Shown here in pieces: positions 63,983 through 64,000 of a stretch of 64,000 nucleotides of DNA. This DNA comes from Bradyrhizobium liaoningense (GTDB taxonomy: Bacteria; Pseudomonadota; Alphaproteobacteria; Rhizobiales; Xanthobacteraceae): positions 1 through 64,000 of the forward strand of contig NZ_JAFCJM010000018.1 of NCBI RefSeq assembly GCF_018130955.1, in the 5' to 3' direction. Both the position numbers and the translations under genes were made by a program. The first letter of the stretch is position 1. Each line of letters starts with the position of its first letter. The notes under the pieces are model-generated. The model was not told the DNA's origin. It did not search any database and saw only the letters and a list, made by a program, of their open reading frames with translations.

Positions 63983-64000
63983 GTCGTCACTCTCGTTGCG

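Overview
The window looks like chromosomal DNA of a Bradyrhizobium-type alphaproteobacterium (Nitrobacteraceae). It is GC-rich and densely coded on both strands. It carries gene sets typical of that group: glnB-glnA with a sigma54-type promoter, tig-clpP-clpX-lon, rplM-rpsI, a porin with the N-terminal pattern of bradyrhizobial porins, a DUF2842 protein, a GcrA-like regulator and several families of dispersed palindromic repeats. No phage, intact insertion sequence, CRISPR array or conjugation gene was seen.

Layout. 1-5.2 kb: a repeat-rich edge, a nitronate monooxygenase-like flavoprotein, then the gatCAB amidotransferase operon, which contains two extra small genes. 5.2-13.3 kb: sparse coding, with a 30-residue lysine-rich protein, a Sel1-like protein, a TPR/O-GlcNAc-transferase-like protein, tRNA-Ser(GCT), a major porin, a candidate small RNA, a GcrA-family regulator and a ribbon-helix-helix-like protein. 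13.3-19.1 kb: mostly catabolic or redox enzymes (acetamidase/formamidase, DUF169, saccharopine dehydrogenase-like, and an FAD monooxygenase divergent from a MarR regulator across a perfect operator-like palindrome). 19.1-29.2 kb: an exopolysaccharide cluster (O-antigen ligase/polymerase-like, polyprenyl-phosphate sugar transferase, GT4 glycosyltransferase, Wzz/ExoP-like co-polymerase, CelD-like acyltransferase, NodB-like protein). 29.2-40.7 kb: housekeeping and metabolism (heme A synthase, O-acetylhomoserine sulfhydrylase, CoA-binding protein, enoyl-CoA hydratase, thioesterase, L13/S9, diguanylate cyclase, AI-2E-type transporter, class I amidotransferase). 40.7-42.0 kb: a small accessory patch with a decayed HigA-like antitoxin, a secreted protein of unknown function and a 41-residue secreted Cys-rich peptide. 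42.2-47.7 kb: glnA/glnB, bifunctional NAD(P)HX repair enzyme, GNAT, and a Tat-exported multicopper-oxidase-like protein. 47.9-55.5 kb: tRNA-Leu(TAG), tig-clpP-clpX-lon, a GFA-family protein, tRNA-Val(TAC). 55.8-64 kb: a small conserved-looking ORF, a methyltransferase and a five-gene divalent-metal efflux operon on the minus strand.

Main points for a second look. Three proteins have recognisable enzyme folds but lack the usual catalytic or metal-binding residues: the NodB-like protein at 28122-29174, the tyrosine-kinase-like C-terminus of the ExoP-like protein at 23586-25925, and the multicopper-oxidase-like protein at 46428-47735. The best candidates for undescribed biology are the 41-residue CPxGYxxCGGxCCP-type peptide with its downstream secreted partner (40922-41968), the three-stem-loop candidate sRNA at 12092-12200 preceded by a perfect palindrome, and the two small genes translationally coupled into gatCAB. 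All family assignments come from reading motifs by eye; no database search was possible.
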